DNA of 64,000 bases from Cenococcum geophilum 1.58 (GCA_001692895.1 KV748194.1:1422746-1486745), one strand, 5' to 3'. Positions 22,020 to 35,770 are shown, counted from the stretch's first letter. Notes: generated by a model not told the origin, from the sequence alone. Numbers and translations are program-made.

Positions 22020-23028
22020 GGCCGTCGAAAACGGACTCTACACCTATACGTGGTGACGGCTACGAACCTAAGTCTTCGAAGTTTAGACTTAGAGCTAACG
22101 CAGAAACGTTATACAGCGTATGATACAACCTAGTGGTGGTGGTTATAGGTATTATGGGCAGTAGTAAAAAGTTTTTACATAGGATGGTAAGATCTCGGAA
22201 ACGACCGCTGAGTGCCCCTTACGGCAATAACAACAACACTATTCTCCTATTAAGGCACCTATACGATCCAATATAGATACGCGGCATTCGATAACATCCC
22301 CTAACCCCCAGTAGAGAGCATTAACGACCTCTTATATTAACGAATAAGCGATTATAAACAAGCAACGAGCAAATATACGGCCCCTTCTAACCCCTAGGGC
22401 AATCGCCCGCGGAGTATGCAGTCACTCGCCATCAACTATTAAATACTACCTAGCAGCCTAGACAACACCGTACGGTTTTCCTATCTCCTTTTAAGGAGTA
22501 GTAACCCTTGGCAAGGGCCTAGTAACTAGGGCCTAGGCATAAAAGATACTTAGGCACACACGTCCCGCTCGCCTTTTAGTATAATGGTTTATGGATAAAT
22601 CCCCCTTACGCCTTTAATAGGCCTTAAGGGGGGGGGAGGCATGGCGTATATAGTAATAGTTAACAAGAGATAGTATACGGGGGGTAATTAAAATACGGAA
22701 TATAACTATAAGTGTATAGCAATCGAACGGCAAGGCCTAGCTAGGACGTAGTGAACCCTAGCTAGGATAAGCTAAAGAAGGAAGTAGTGGTTCCTAAGGA
22801 GTTCAAATATTTAAGGAGGATAGGACGTAGCCATAGGCCCGCAGGGCCGCTGCTATGGACGAACATGGCAAACCGGGGTTTTTTATCCTACTGAGGTGGC
22901 TTATAGGGTTTTTCCTCCCCCAAACTACAGGGTTTTCTTCCTATAAATTACAAGTTTTCCCCCTGTGACGGAGTAGTCTGCGTGGGCCTAGATAGGATCC
23001 GTATCAGACGTTAATTAAGAATTACTAC
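22020..23028 (+). mobile_element. SINE-like retroposon, copy 1
   Basis: 1009 bp, starting GGCCGTCG and ending in a short TAC-repeat tail. It is flanked by a 12-bp duplication TAATAACCCTTA (22008-22019, 23029-23040). A second copy lies inverted at 40563-41588. It has no long frame, no TG..CA ends and no convincing inverted repeats, so LTR and DNA-transposon origins are unlikely. Long, variable duplications with a simple-repeat 3' tail indicate target-primed reverse transcription by a LINE. No clear pol III A/B boxes were found, so SINE-like is a structural label only. Confidence 0.8.
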
Positions 23029-24870
23029 TAATAACCCTTAAGGGGTTACTATAATGCTAATAGGACCCTTAAGGCCGTTTAAAGGAAATACTTTTAGGAT
23101 AAAATATCTAAAGAGGTTAAGAATTATATATTAAGATATAATACGTGCTAAAGGGTATAGATATCTAGACATTACCTATATAGTAAGTTATTAGTGCTTT
23201 CTATTCTATAGGGACCCATATTAGAATTAACAATAAATTTTATAATAGGCTTACCCCCTACTAAAATAAGAACGGGAGAGGTTGCTAATGCTATTCTAGT
23301 AATCGTTAACAGATATATAAAGTTTTTAGGGTACTTTACTGTTATAATAACGATCACGGCAGCAGAATTGGCAGACCTATTTTTAGAACGGTGGCTCTTA
23401 TTTAGTATATTAAGGGGAATTATATCTAATAGAGGTACCGTATTTAACAGCGTATTTTAGTCTTTATTCTATCTCTTATTAAAAATATAGCAAAGAATAA
23501 GCACCGCCTTTTACCCGTAAATAGATAGGCTAATAAAGCGTCTAAATACGTTGTTAGAACACTACCTTTGTTACTATATTAATTATTAACAGGATAATTA
23601 GACGTTGTGGTTAGCTTTAGCGCAATATATATATATATAATATAAGCATCTATAGTAGTATAAAAATGACCCCTTATAAAGCATTATTTGGGGTAAAAGT
23701 AAATAACCTATAGAACGTTAAGGATATTATTCCTAAAAGGGAGGCACTAGTAGCGTTTAAGAGAATTAAGCAAATAAAAATTCGCAAAGAAAAACTTAAA
23801 AAGCACTTACTAGACGCCTAGGCTATGCAAAAAAGGTACTATAATAAAAATATATACTAAAAGAATTTAAGATAGGAGATAAAGTCTTACTATTTATAAA
23901 AAATATCTAAATAAAACGTATTAAGAAGAAGCTAGATTACTAGTAGCTCGGACCCTTTAAAATAGTTAGAAAAACTAAAGGAAATTAAGCCTATAAATTG
24001 GAATTACTAAAATTATATCTAATATATCCTATATTTTATATTTCCTTACTAAAGCTATATTGGAGAAGAGATAGTGCAGAACTGCTACTACCTAGTAAAA
24101 TTAATAGGGAACTAGAATAAAATGTAGAAGATATTTTAAACTAAAGATGGCGCTAGAAAAAGCGCAAATTTCTAGTTTATTAGGAAGGATACTTTTAAGT
24201 ATATAATAGTTAGGAACCTAAGGAGCACCTTTAGCTAGGATATAATATAGTAATTAAAACCTTCCTAAGAACTAAAGGTAAAGATTTGGTAATGGCTCCA
24301 GATATACTATAGACAAAATAATAAGGAAGACCCTATAAATTAAAACCATAAGGTTAAGTATAGGCATTAAGAACGGAAACCTTTCGCTATTATAATAGGG
24401 ATCCTAGAACCCTATAAGGGGAAGCTTATAGAATTTATAAAAAAAACTACTAGGGATACTATCTAAAGAAGACGCTATTTAAGAATAAGTAGTAGTAATA
24501 TAAGAGAAGGTCTTAGAGATTTAAAAGGACCCTTAGGGATAAAAGGAGAGTATTTAGTCTGGCACCGGAGATATATAGTAAAGTTAATAGTATAAAGAGG
24601 AGCAAAAGGACAGCCTATAAAGAATTAAAATTTTTAAAAAATTATAAAGTACCTATAGGAATACTACCTGTTATTATATATAGGGATTATAGTAGTGTAC
24701 TACCTTTATATAAATTATTACCGAAGCTTAGAATAAAGGTATCCCTAAAATATAAAGTTAATTCCTAATAATAGTATATTCTAGAGGCACCCAAGAAGCA
24801 CTATATAAAGCTATTCTATAAGAAGAAGGAAAGAGCTAGATAATAACTTAAATACTAGTAGTAGTAATAG
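23029..24870 (+). mobile_element. Gypsy-1 relic, fragment 4 (integrase, chromodomain)
   Basis: Integrase core on the plus strand, including IINFIIGLPPTK-like sequence near 23225-23260 and the following catalytic region. A chromodomain-like tail lies near 24115-24240. Beyond about 24280 the sequence still reads as eroded coding DNA but I could not assign it. No 3' LTR was found. Broken, with many interruptions. Confidence 0.7.
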
Positions 24871-25056
24871 GAGCCTTCTTATCCATCTTAATATTATTAC
24901 TAACGGTATTATTAGCTCCTCTATCCCTAGAAGTATTAGTACTTCTACTAATATTTTTCTTAGAATAATAGGTACTGGAAGGACTAGCACGGGTAGGAGA
25001 TTAGCGAGGAGAACGTTTATCTAGACTTTTGTTACTATCCTTAGTATCCCTAAACT
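24871..25056. other. Unassigned AT-rich stretch before the LINE
   Basis: Probably the eroded 3' part of Gypsy-1 or its flank. It ends with TCCCTAAACTC at 25046-25056, a candidate left copy of the LINE target duplication. Confidence 0.35.
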
Positions 25057-27929
25057 CATTTTCTCTAGCTCTAATAAAAAGGCTCCAGGACCAGATGGGA
25101 TATCTTTTACAATTTTACAAAAGGCCTACCCTATTATTGAAGATCTTCTATATAGAATCTATAGGATTTTGTTTATCCTAGGCTATCAACCAAAGGTCTG
25201 GAGAGAAGCCCGAGGAGTTATTCTCCCTAAAGTAAATAAGGAGGACTATTTCTTACCAAAGTCCTACAGACCTATCTCCTTATTAAACTGCCTAGGAAAG
25301 ACCCTAGAAAAGATCTTTGCTACTAGATTAGGATATCTAGCTAGTACTACTAGCTTACTCCAAGATTCTCAACTAGGAGGAAGAAGACAGCGGTCCGCAA
25401 TAGACGCAGTCTTACTACTTCTAAATAATATCCAATCTAAAAATAGTAGGAAGAAAGCTAGATAAAGAATAGCTACTACGTTATTCCTAGACGTAAAAGG
25501 GGCTTTTGACCATGTCTCCGCAAACCAGCTTCTATCTATCTGTAAGGAATTAGGACTACCTATAGCGTTTACACAATGGGTAGCTACTTTTCCCAGCAAT
25601 AGAAAGCTACAGCTCTCCTTTAATGGGCAAATACAAGAAAAAGTAGAACTAGAAACAGGGATACCACAGGGTTCGCCTATATCCCCTATTTTATTTCTAC
25701 TATATCTGCGTAATATCTATAGGCTACAAACAGAAGGAGCCTATTCCCTCAGCTATATGGACGATTTTGCAATTACAATTACTTCAAACTCAGCTAAATC
25801 TAATTGCAAAAAGCTAGAGAGAATTGCACTAGAGCTAATGTCTAGAGCTAAGGAAGCTGCTATTAGCTTTGATATTGGCAAAACAGAGCTTATACACTTC
25901 TATAATAAGCGTACTACTATAGAAGAAGGGCTAAAGCTAGGAGACATAGAAATATCCCCTAAACCCCTAGTTAGGTGGTTAGGAGTATTCCTAGACTCTA
26001 AGCTTACTTTTAAACAACATGTAGAAATAAAAATCTCTAAAGCAAAAGCAGCCTTCTATTTAATTAGGAGACTAGGAAATACACAAAGAGGTCTATGTCT
26101 ACAAGCCCTACGGCAGCTCTATATAGCCTGTGTTACTACTATAGCAGACTATAGAATATAATGCTGGTGGAAAAGCAAATCTAGAGACTACCTACTGGCT
26201 AGGTACCAGTCTCTACAAAATGAGGCCCTAAAACTAGTTTTAGGAGCGTTTAGAGGATCTCCTAGCCAAGCTATGGAGATTGAAGCCTCTATCCCTCCTC
26301 CTAGAATTAGATTCGAAAAGCTTTGCAATAGCTACGCATTAAGAATCCTAAAATTTAAGGAAAACCATGCAATTAAGAAGGCCTATATAGAAGAGAATAA
26401 TAAAGATAAGGACGAACTAGCAACTAGCTCTGATTCTAGTTCTAAAAACTCTACTATAAGGCACTTACTACAGCCAAAAACACAGCTATTATCCCTAGTA
26501 TCTAGGGTTCAGCAGCTAGTTCAGAACTGGAAAATAGAGAAAGTCTCTCTAGAGTGGCAAAAACCATGGTCTCCTCCTATATCTACATCTTTCTCTATCT
26601 CGAAGAATAGTAAAGTAGAAGCTGCACAAGAACATCTAAGACTAGTAGAAAATTTACAAGAACCCCTAGAGTGGGACCTAGTAGATATATACTATACAGA
26701 TGGCTCTAAAGATAGTAAATTAAATGTAGCTGCCGTATGCAAAATAGGGGAGAGAAATAGGATTAAATATGCAACAAACTAGAATTTAGGACCTTATATG
26801 GAAATTATGGACGCAGAGCTTTATGCAGTCTATAGGGCCCTAGAACACCTAAAACAATAAAGACTAGAAGAGAAACAAGTCTATATCTTTATAGATAGCC
26901 AAGCGGCTATTAAGAGATTGCAGCTTAATTTTCTTACAGGGGGACAAGAGCTAGTCTTTAAAATTACGTAAAGCTGTTCCTACTTAGCTAGTAAGGGTAT
27001 CTCTATTAACTTCTATTGGGTTCCTAGCCATTTAGGAATCTCTGGAAATGAAATAGCAGATAAGCTAGCTAAAAAGGGCCTCTTTAGAAGAAAACTACAA
27101 TCTTCTTATACTTCTTTAGCCTACCTAGGGAGACAAGCAAGAGAAAAGATACTAGAACAGTGGAAAGACAATTGGCAACAGAATAAAAGCAAAGGAAAAC
27201 ACTATACTAGAATCTGTAAAGGAAACTACCCCTTTTCTTTTAAAGCCCCTAAGGATAAATATCCTAAAAGGCTANAATCAGCTCTCTTNCAACTAAAAGT
27301 AGGAAAAGGCTTCTTTAAATCCTTTTNTAAAACAATAGGGAAGGATAAAGAAGGTAGATGCTTTAGGGACTGTACCGCGGTACAAACCCCTACGCATCTA
27401 TTACTAGAATGCAGACTATATTGGGAAGATAGAAAGGAAATGCAAAGACAAATAGGCTCTTCTCTTTCCCTAGAGAAGCTTTTTTGCACAAAAAAGGAAG
27501 AGGGGCGCTTTTTCTATTTTTAAGTAGGACAAAAATAGCTACTAGAAAGTGGCTAAGAGCAGCAGGATCTCTAGAAGGAGGTAACTCCTACTAAAGTCCT
27601 AGTAGATAGACTATAGAAAGCAAAAGGACAGAAATAAACTACAAATAGGACAGGGACAGGCGTTAGGATTACTTTTATTTCATTTTTTTCTACTATTTCC
27701 TACCGTTTTTCACTACCTAATAGTTGCTAGCAACCTAGTATTTACTAGGAAGCTGTAAATCCCTAATTTAGGGATTTATAAACTACTAGGACATAGCTAC
27801 TAGTACATGTTAAGCTGCCTAGAAAGGATTCATGTATATAGAACTATAGCGCCATAGCCTAGAGGCTGCATGCGCAGTATTGTACGTAGTATAATACAAT
27901 GGATATAAAAAATAAAAAAAATAAAAAAA
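25057..27929 (+). mobile_element. 5'-truncated LINE (Tad1/I-type, with RNase H)
   Basis: A non-LTR retrotransposon truncated just upstream of the reverse transcriptase. The endonuclease and ORF1 are absent. The 3' end is an A-rich tail of TAAAAAA-type repeats at 27905-27929. A candidate duplication, TCCCTARACTC, lies at 25046-25056 and 27930-27940 with one G/A difference. The coding region is strikingly little mutated compared with every long element around it. Ambiguous bases occur at 27275, 27289 and 27327. Confidence 0.85.
25062..27523 (+). pseudogene. LINE reverse transcriptase / RNase H polyprotein, C-terminal part
   Basis: A single frame of about 820 codons, starting SSSNKKAPGPDG. RT motifs in order: YRPISLLNCLGKTLEK, LFLDVKGAFDHVS, GIPQGSPISPILF and the catalytic YMDDF at about 25757. 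RNase H follows with YYTDGSKDS (about 26690), MDAELYAVYRALEH, FIDSQAA and WVPSHLGISGNEIADKLA. A Cys/His tail (CRFRDC-like to HLLLEC) lies near 27355-27415. In-frame stops lie at 25463, 26159, 26780, near 26858 and near 26969, mostly where Q or W is expected. The C-terminus shifts frame near 27495, so WLRAAGSL at about 27550 is in another frame. The original frame began in deleted 5' sequence. Confidence 0.87.
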
Positions 27930-27940
27930 TCCCTAGACTC

Positions 27941-29590
27941 TAAATTAGCATTTAAGTAGGGATCTAAAAGCCGTTAACTAAGAGAATTAGTACAGTTCCT
28001 AAATATATTACTAGAAAAACTTACTTAGCCAGAAAAGCCCACGTAAGAGTGTAAATGTTATTATTTATAAGGGTAAGCTGCTTATATATACGCTTTTAGA
28101 TACTCTATATCTAAGATTATTGCGTCTCTATAGTAGTAAAAACCCTTATTAAATTAAAGAGCCTATAAGTAAGGGTGGATACCTTCTATCCCTATCTGTC
28201 GCTATTTAGATATAGATAGAAATCCTAGATAGCGTAATGGAGCTTATAAGTCTTACACGCATAAACGGCGGGGATTTAATATAATTAGTGAAATTTAAAA
28301 TAGGATAGAATAGAAAATACCAAAACGTAGGTCTTTCTCCTACTATAGCAATAGGAATACTTGGATTTATTTTCGCCGGAATAAGGTATTTTATAGGTAT
28401 AGGACGGGTCTAGCGTAAGCGCGTAAACGTAATAATGGCAGCACTTTAGAGAAATTACTATAGGAGCAATAGAAGTGGTCTGGGGTGGCATTAAAATAAT
28501 ACCGCCGCTGGTTTAGGGACGCGTAGTATAACTATAAGCCATTATAAGAGAATACTATAGGAAGTTAGTATTATTAATAGAGATAAAATACGGATCCTAT
28601 TACTTATAGACGTATTATAAAAAGAAAACAGAGTAGCTAAAAAAGAATAGCTAAAGATATGGAAGCTAAAAGCTAAGATATAGTAAAAACAGTCTGTTAA
28701 AGAACAAGATAAATAGTATTGTTAATAAAAAGACGCGTAAAAGGCGATAGCTTATAAACTAAAAGAAAATTAAAATAAAGACGTTATTATTAAAACCTAT
28801 TTTAGGTGAATAGGGATAGTGGCTAGTAGACGCGTTGTATAGAATAACCTCCGGATTAACTTATAACAAACTCTTATAATAAGAAAGGTAAATCCCATCT
28901 AATTATTATTATTATTATAAGTTCTATTATAAAGGTATTATAAAGAGCTATAGTAAAAGAAGAGCGGAGGAACTAAAGATAAAGTAAGGTTCTACGCTAG
29001 TAAAGAACTGTCTATAAGCCGTATTATAGAGTACCTTTTTACTAAGATTCTCCCTAGCGGTTTTAGCCGGAACTCTATAAAAGCTTAGTAGAGGCAAAGT
29101 TTTAGAGGACTAAGACCCTTAAAGGGGAGGCAATTATAATAGAATCCCCTAGAAGGTATATATTAGATAAGACTATAAAAGGTTTTATTTATATTTTATC
29201 TACGTTTTAAAGGACATAATTAAATAGATAAAGGGTGAAGGGTTTTACTAGCGTCTTAGAAGGATTATATAGAGAGCTAGTTCTCCTTTAGAGAAGAGCT
29301 AGTAATTAGTCTCTAAGTAGAAGAGGTTAGAAAGTATTTGTCCTTTATTACATGAAGATCGTTCTACCTTAACTTATTTTCTACTTACCTGTAACTCTTG
29401 TTCTATACTATTGATTAGATAATTATACATTCCGGTTAGACTGGCCTCTTACATTTTAGCAACCTTTATATTCCCCCATTGTTTTTATTATTTAATTGGC
29501 TTGCATTTTCTTATTAAAGCCATTGAATTTGGGTGATCTTAAGTCCTAGGATAAGGCATTTTATTTGTTTTACTATCTTCTATATAGTTA
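27941..29590. other. AT-rich unassigned flank between LINE and Copia
   Basis: Heavily AT-shifted DNA with no recognised transposon domain except the small Cys-rich frame at 28285-28491. Removing the Copia element joins it to 59451 onwards, so both belong to one older locus. Confidence 0.5.
28285..28491 (-). pseudogene. Small Cys-rich (C-x2-C-like) reading frame, eroded
   Basis: 68 codons, starting MPPQTTSIAPIV. Residues KCCHYY, then KIPYSGENKSKYSYCYSRRK, resemble a zinc-binding C-x2-C...C-x2-C pattern in which some C codons have become Y, as C-to-T change would do. Similar short Cys modules are seen in repetitive fungal gene families, but this assignment is weak. It may equally be chance. 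Confidence 0.25.
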
Positions 29591-29595
29591 TTATA

Positions 29596-29807
29596 TATCG
29601 ACCTAAATTAGGTTATCTTATTACCGACTTAGCTACTTCCCATTGACTCGGTTACCTACCCCTTATTTCCGTTGCTACCCCCCTACCCCCTTCTTATTCT
29701 TATTTCTTATACCTTTCCTATATATATATAGAGGCTCTAAAGCCACTATTTAATAAACAGAGTTATTATTCTTTTCTTATAATTGGCGTATAAACTACTA
29801 ATTAATA
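29596..29807 (+). repeat. Copia 5' LTR
   Basis: 212 bp, TATCGACCTAAATTAGG... (eroded TG start), with TATATATATAG promoter-like sequence near 29720. It matches 59222-59445, which is 12 bp longer. Confidence 0.9.
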
Positions 29808-30158
29808 GTTATAAGCCCGGGTTGCTTGCCATATTGCCCCTATTTAACTATTTAATTTAATTAATTATACCCCTTATTAAATTACTACTTATTACTAAAT
29901 CCTTTAAACTTTCTATAAGCACCTTTTTAAAATAACTTTTTAACTACCTACCTAAGCTATTACTATAACGGTGATATTATTAAGCTAAGCTAATTAGGAT
30001 AAATAGATTAACCTTATTAGGCTTTAAGCCTAAATAGGAGATATATAGGAATATATTAACCCCTTAACTAAACAGGACAAGTTGCCCTAATTAATTAAAC
30101 TAGTCTTTCCTAGGCCTTAAGACGTAAAGTTAGGAATAACTTTATATACAACTCTTTC

Positions 30159-30580
30159 TGTAACGAAGCCTTGTAGTAGGAACTACGGTAGGCTTATTAA
30201 TAGGCTAGGTATATAGGTAAATAAAAAGTCAACAACGTAATAATAACTAGTGGAGTAGTTGCCTAATAGATTAACTCTAATTATATTCTAAGATTTACTA
30301 TAAGGAGAGAAGAACTATCTAGGTAGAAACTATGGTCCTTTAAATATATAACCGTACTTCTAAGAAATCCTCCTTATACGTAAAGTACGTCTTATATATA
30401 AGGTACGTAAGTTCCTTTTATTCCTCTTATTTAATATATAGCACGTTATATAACCTTAGTTACTATTCCTTATTATATAGTTCTATTGGCTCCATCCTAA
30501 ACTATACCTTAATTAACTAACTAGCTGCTTTTAACTCCTCTCCTAGTAGTTATAATATTGTACTTAAAGCGTCTGTAATA
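30159..30580 (-). repeat. Gypsy-B LTR, left (3')
   Basis: 422 bp, matching 37934-38355. Confidence 0.92.
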
Positions 30581-33500
30581 CTATCTCCCTCCTTTTTATC
30601 TTCGTCCTTAAAGATCTCTAGCATCTCTAAGTTGTTTACTAGAGATATAATATCTATCTAATTAATTTAGTTAATATCGTTGCTTATTATACCTAAAGCT
30701 CCTTCTTCTTTATACGCTCAACTCCGTGCTTATACTATTGCTATAATATTATCACTTAGTGAAATTATACTGTCTCCGTGTTCTTATTATGCGAAAGAGG
30801 GATTAGTTTATATTATGTTAGTAAGTCTATCTTCTTAATAACCGTCCTCTTATTTGGAGTGCACTAAAGTAAATATTTATTTGTCCTATAACGTTTGCTC
30901 TATATCTAATGCTAAATATACGCGTTTTATTACCCTTAATAGTTATCTAGTTCCTTAATTAATTTATTTTAGGGTCTTATATTTGATCTACTACTGCTTA
31001 TCTTAATAGCGAGTTATCTTAAGCCCTTATTAAGTGGGAATATTCTTGTAATACGGAATAGAAAGCCCTAAATACTTATATTGCGGCGTCTACTTAATTA
31101 CTTTATCTTAAGAAGGTTTACAAGAAGGTCCGTTTTAAAAAGTAGAAACTTATAAAATAAGGTTTATAGGAACTTAGTAATAAAAAAACGGATTCTCTTT
31201 TAACTAAGAAGGAAATAGATCTAAGTAGTTCGGCAACTACTCTTCTTAGGTCCCCCTTAGGTGACTTATTCTTTAGCGATCCTTTTTTATTAATACTGCC
31301 TAACCTAATCTCTTCTAATACTCCTATACCTTTCCTATAGCGTTTTTTAGATTCTCTAGTAGTTCCTAAGTAGTCTTATTATAGCCTATCTATTTAACCT
31401 TATACTATATTTTATTATTAACGTCCTTATAACTAATAATTTTTAAAACTTACTATTTATCTTCCTCTTATCCTCTATATATGCCTGCTTTGTAAACTAG
31501 TAGCTTAATATTCCTGTATACTAGCTCTAGTATTATAACATATTATATAGGGTAGATCTTTATCTTAGTTAATAGGTTTAACTTAAACGTAACTAGTAAA
31601 ATCTTCTAAATAATTTTAAAAGGTCCTAGTCTAACATAGTCCAACTTTTTACTTGGTCGTTAACTCTTAAAATTTTTATATAGTAGCTACACTTTATCTC
31701 CCTCCTTAAGATCTAGTCCCTTAGATCTCCTAGCGTTATAGTACCTTTTTATTCTTTCTTATACCTTTTTTACTAATTCCATAAGGTCTATATAAAGATT
31801 TATTAGTGTCTTTATTCTTTCTTTAGCTATGCTACTTGTTTTCTTTACCTATTATAGTAATAATAATATTCTTGGCTTATATCTATAGTTTACCTTAAAT
31901 AGTAATATGCCTATTCCTTCTTAAGGTGTTATATTATATATAAATTATATAACTGGTAATAACAATACCTAAGTATTCTGTGCGTAATTAATATAATATT
32001 TTAGATACTGTTCTAGTGTCTAATTTAGTTTTTCCGTTTAACTGTCTATCTGCGGATAATATATAGTAGAAGTTACTACTTAAACTCCTTACTCCGCTAA
32101 AAAATACTTCCTAAAATACTGCTATAAATCTTAGGTCTCTATCTAATATAATTTTACTTAGTACTTTATATTTTACAAACACTTCTTTAATATAGATTCT
32201 AGCAATATCTTCTGCTAACATTTCTTCTATATATACTATAAAGTAGCCCCATTTAGTTAACTTATCTACTATTACTAAGATTGCGTTATACTCCTATCCG
32301 GTAATAGGATCTCTTAACTTTAGTAACTTAATAATAAAGTCCTATAATATAACCTCTTATAGTTTCTCTGGTATTTTAATAGGTTATAGCCCTCTATATA
32401 GCTTATGCCTTATTAGTTTATTTCTTTAGCAATCTAAATACTCTTTTATTACTTTCCTTGCGATATTTTAGATTCCGTTAATAATATACTCTTCTTAAAG
32501 TCTTAACACTAAGCCTATTGCTCCATTGTGTCCCTAAGTTATTCCCTTATAAAAGTCTTCCATAAAATACTCTGCTATGCTTTTTAGGATATACTTTACT
32601 TCTTGATTTTTATATATATCCATCTATAGGTCTTCTAGCTGTGTTTTTAGAATTCTTTATGCCTAAAAGCTCTCTAGTGTCTTATAGACTTTATTTAGTT
32701 TGTTACCTTCTTAAGTTACTACTAGCTTAGGGTAATTATATCTAATCTATCTATTCTTACCTTTGCGTAGCATTACTCCTAATAGCTTCTTATTGTTCTA
32801 TAGTTTAGCTTTTCTACTAAGTGCGTCTACTTTTATATTCTTAGTTCCTTTAGTATATTAAATCTTAAAACAGTATTCTATAAGTATCTCCGCCTATCTA
32901 ACCTATCTTTAATTAAGTTCTTTTGTTATTAGGAACCCCGTTAGGTTTTTATAATCGTTTTAACTATAAATAGTTTCTCTACGCCTTATAACAATACTCT
33001 TTATTTTTTAAGTGCTATAACTATACCTAATAACTCCTTATTGTAGACGTTATAGTTTAACTTTAGTAGTGTTATCTTTCTACTATAATATAATATTAGA
33101 TGCCATATATTTTTATACTTTTGTAGTAAATATACTCCTAGTATATAGTTTAATATATCTATCTTTATAACCGTGTCTAGTCCTAGTTAGTAGATTTTAA
33201 GGATTAGCTCCTAGGTAAATAACTCCTTAAGTTCTTTAAATAACTTTCTTTATTTATCCCCCTATACCTATAGTTCCTCTTTCTTTATAAGCCTAGTAAA
33301 CGGTTTAATATTCTTTAACTATTATACTATAAACCTTCTATAGTAGTTGCAAACCCCTAAAAATAACCTTAACTGTGTTATATTTTCTGGTTCTTACCAA
33401 CTTACTATAGCTTTAATTTTCTTTAGGTCTATACTAATATGGCCTAGTTTAATAATAAATCTAACAAAATTAGTCTTCTTTATAAAGAACTTATATTTCT

Positions 33501-35770
33501 TAATTGCTACTAGCATCTATTTTTTTATAGTCTCTTTAAGACCTATTTAACGTGTTCCCTGTATTCTTCCTTAGTTATTAAGTAGATAATAATATTATTA
33601 AGGTATACTATAATAAACTTATTAAGGTGTTCTCCTAATATACTATTAATTCTTTTCTAAAACATTATAGATGCATTTGTTAATCTAAATTATATAACTA
33701 ATAGTTTATATAATTCTTCTCTTAATCTAAAGGCTACTTTTTATTTATTGCCTTCCTTAATTTTAATCTAGTAGTACGCCTATCTTAGATTTATCTTTGT
33801 AAAGATTTATATATTACCTATCTAATCCTAAATTTCGCTAATTAAGGGTAAAGGATACCTATCCTTTTAAGTAATGCTATTTAACTATCTGTAGTCGATG
33901 TATAGTCTAAATTTTCTGTTTTTTTTTAGTACGAATAGTACTAAATAGCCCACTAATAATTGCGATGGTCTAATATATCCCTTTTATAAGTTCTCTTAGA
34001 TAAACTCTTTAAGTGCTCTTAACTCTTCTTTAGTAAGCTTATAGGTTAGAAAAAATCTTAAACTTATTCCTAGTTCTAACTCTATCTTATAATCCTATAC
34101 TATATAATCTACTAGCTTTTTACTTTCTAAGCTCTATAGTTTCTTGCCATACTTATAGTATCTCTTTAGTATATAACTTAAGCTTCGCTTAGTCTTTTTA
34201 TATATTACTCTAACTTAGTACTATACTATCTTAGTTTGCTATTATATCTTACGGCGTTAAGTATTTCTAATATTAACTTAACCTGTAATCTAATTAATCT
34301 TTAGGTTATATTTCTATAGCTAAGGTATTCCTAATACTGCCTTATCCCGTCCCAATAGTAGGATATTAAAAGATATCTTAATTTGTCTTCCTTTAATGGT
34401 TATCTAAATAGGTCCTATTTTAAGATTAATAATCCCTTCTCTATAGGCTATTAGATCTCCTAAAATTATAACTAATAGGTAAGGTTACTCCTTTTATCTA
34501 TAAGGTAATCCTATTCTTTTAACTACTACTAGTAAAATATAGTTCCGCGTTACTCCACTATCTATTAATACTTTAAACTACTAATCTTACTAATTAACTT
34601 ATAAATTTAAGTATTATTCTTAAATTTCTTTAAGGGTCTAAGGCTTTACTACTAGCTCCCTTTAATTCTGTAGGCCTCTACTTTTCCTAACTATTAGCTA
34701 TTTAATCCGGTTATACTTAGCTTACCCTTTAGCTAATACCTAGTTCGCTTTTTATCCTTAATATATTATAGACATATATTCTCTAGGTATTCCTACTACT
34801 ATTATTTATTTAAGCATTCTTCTATAGGGAATCTTTCTAGTTAAAGTATTAAGTCTCCTAACTCCTAAACTTCTACTAGATGCTAGCTGTGTATATATTT
34901 AGTATTTCTATACTATCGCTTATCTAGCGCCTAATATATCCTTATAGGGTACTTCCAATTCTTTTCTTTTGGATTTTTATACATTTTATATATATTATCT
35001 ATATATACAATCCATAATAGCGTATAGTATACTAGGTGCTTTAGGTTAACTCTTAACTCGTCTTTATCTTTAAGTTTAAACCTTTATTATGTTAATCTAA
35101 ACGTTATAACTTTATTCGCGGGTACTAAAATGCGTCTCTTACTTCTTTAATCCTCTAATTATTCCTCTAGATCTTTTAATATTATAATTAAAGCTCCTTT
35201 AATATAAGTTATAATCTTCTCTATAATTAGGTGGTTTTAGATAACTCGTTTATCTAACCATATATAGAAATCTTCCTACTTATTATTATATTGTTGCCTA
35301 TACCACTTTTAGTACAGCTACTAAAGTATATACGGCTTATCCATAAGGAAGTATCTTCTTATTACTGCGTTGTAATAGCCTTTAGTATATTGTTTCTTAA
35401 ATCTAATAGGGATCCCTAGATCCTCTTCGTTCTCTAATTTAATAAGCCACTTAGCTCTTAATATACCTACCCTAGGCCTATTAGTAATTCTTTATATAGG
35501 TACTCTGTTCCTTATATAACCTAGTATACTAGATCTCTTATCTAGTTTCTATTCTTGCTATACGATAATTCTTTACCTAAATTCTTCTATGGTTTCTTTT
35601 GGTTTTTACCTTGCGAGTAGATCCTTAAAGTTTTCTTACTTCTTAATCTTAGTATTAACATTTTAATCCTATTACTAAGCCTTACTTATAATTTCTTTAA
35701 TAGTCCTTATTCTATCGTTAAAATCTTAGTCCTAAGCTTGCTTCTACTTTAAGCTTTACTTTAGCCTTAG

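Noticed and set aside
22020-23028. Interpretation of the 1-kb repeat as a solo LTR or MITE
   Set aside because: The ends are not TG..CA, inverted similarity at the ends is too weak, and 12- and 15-bp duplications are too long for either class.
25369-25599. Minus-strand frame of 76 codons
   Set aside because: Antisense shadow of the LINE reverse transcriptase.
27226-27489. Minus-strand frame of 87 codons containing ambiguous residues
   Set aside because: Antisense to the LINE C-terminal region, and it depends on the ambiguous bases at 27275, 27289 and 27327.
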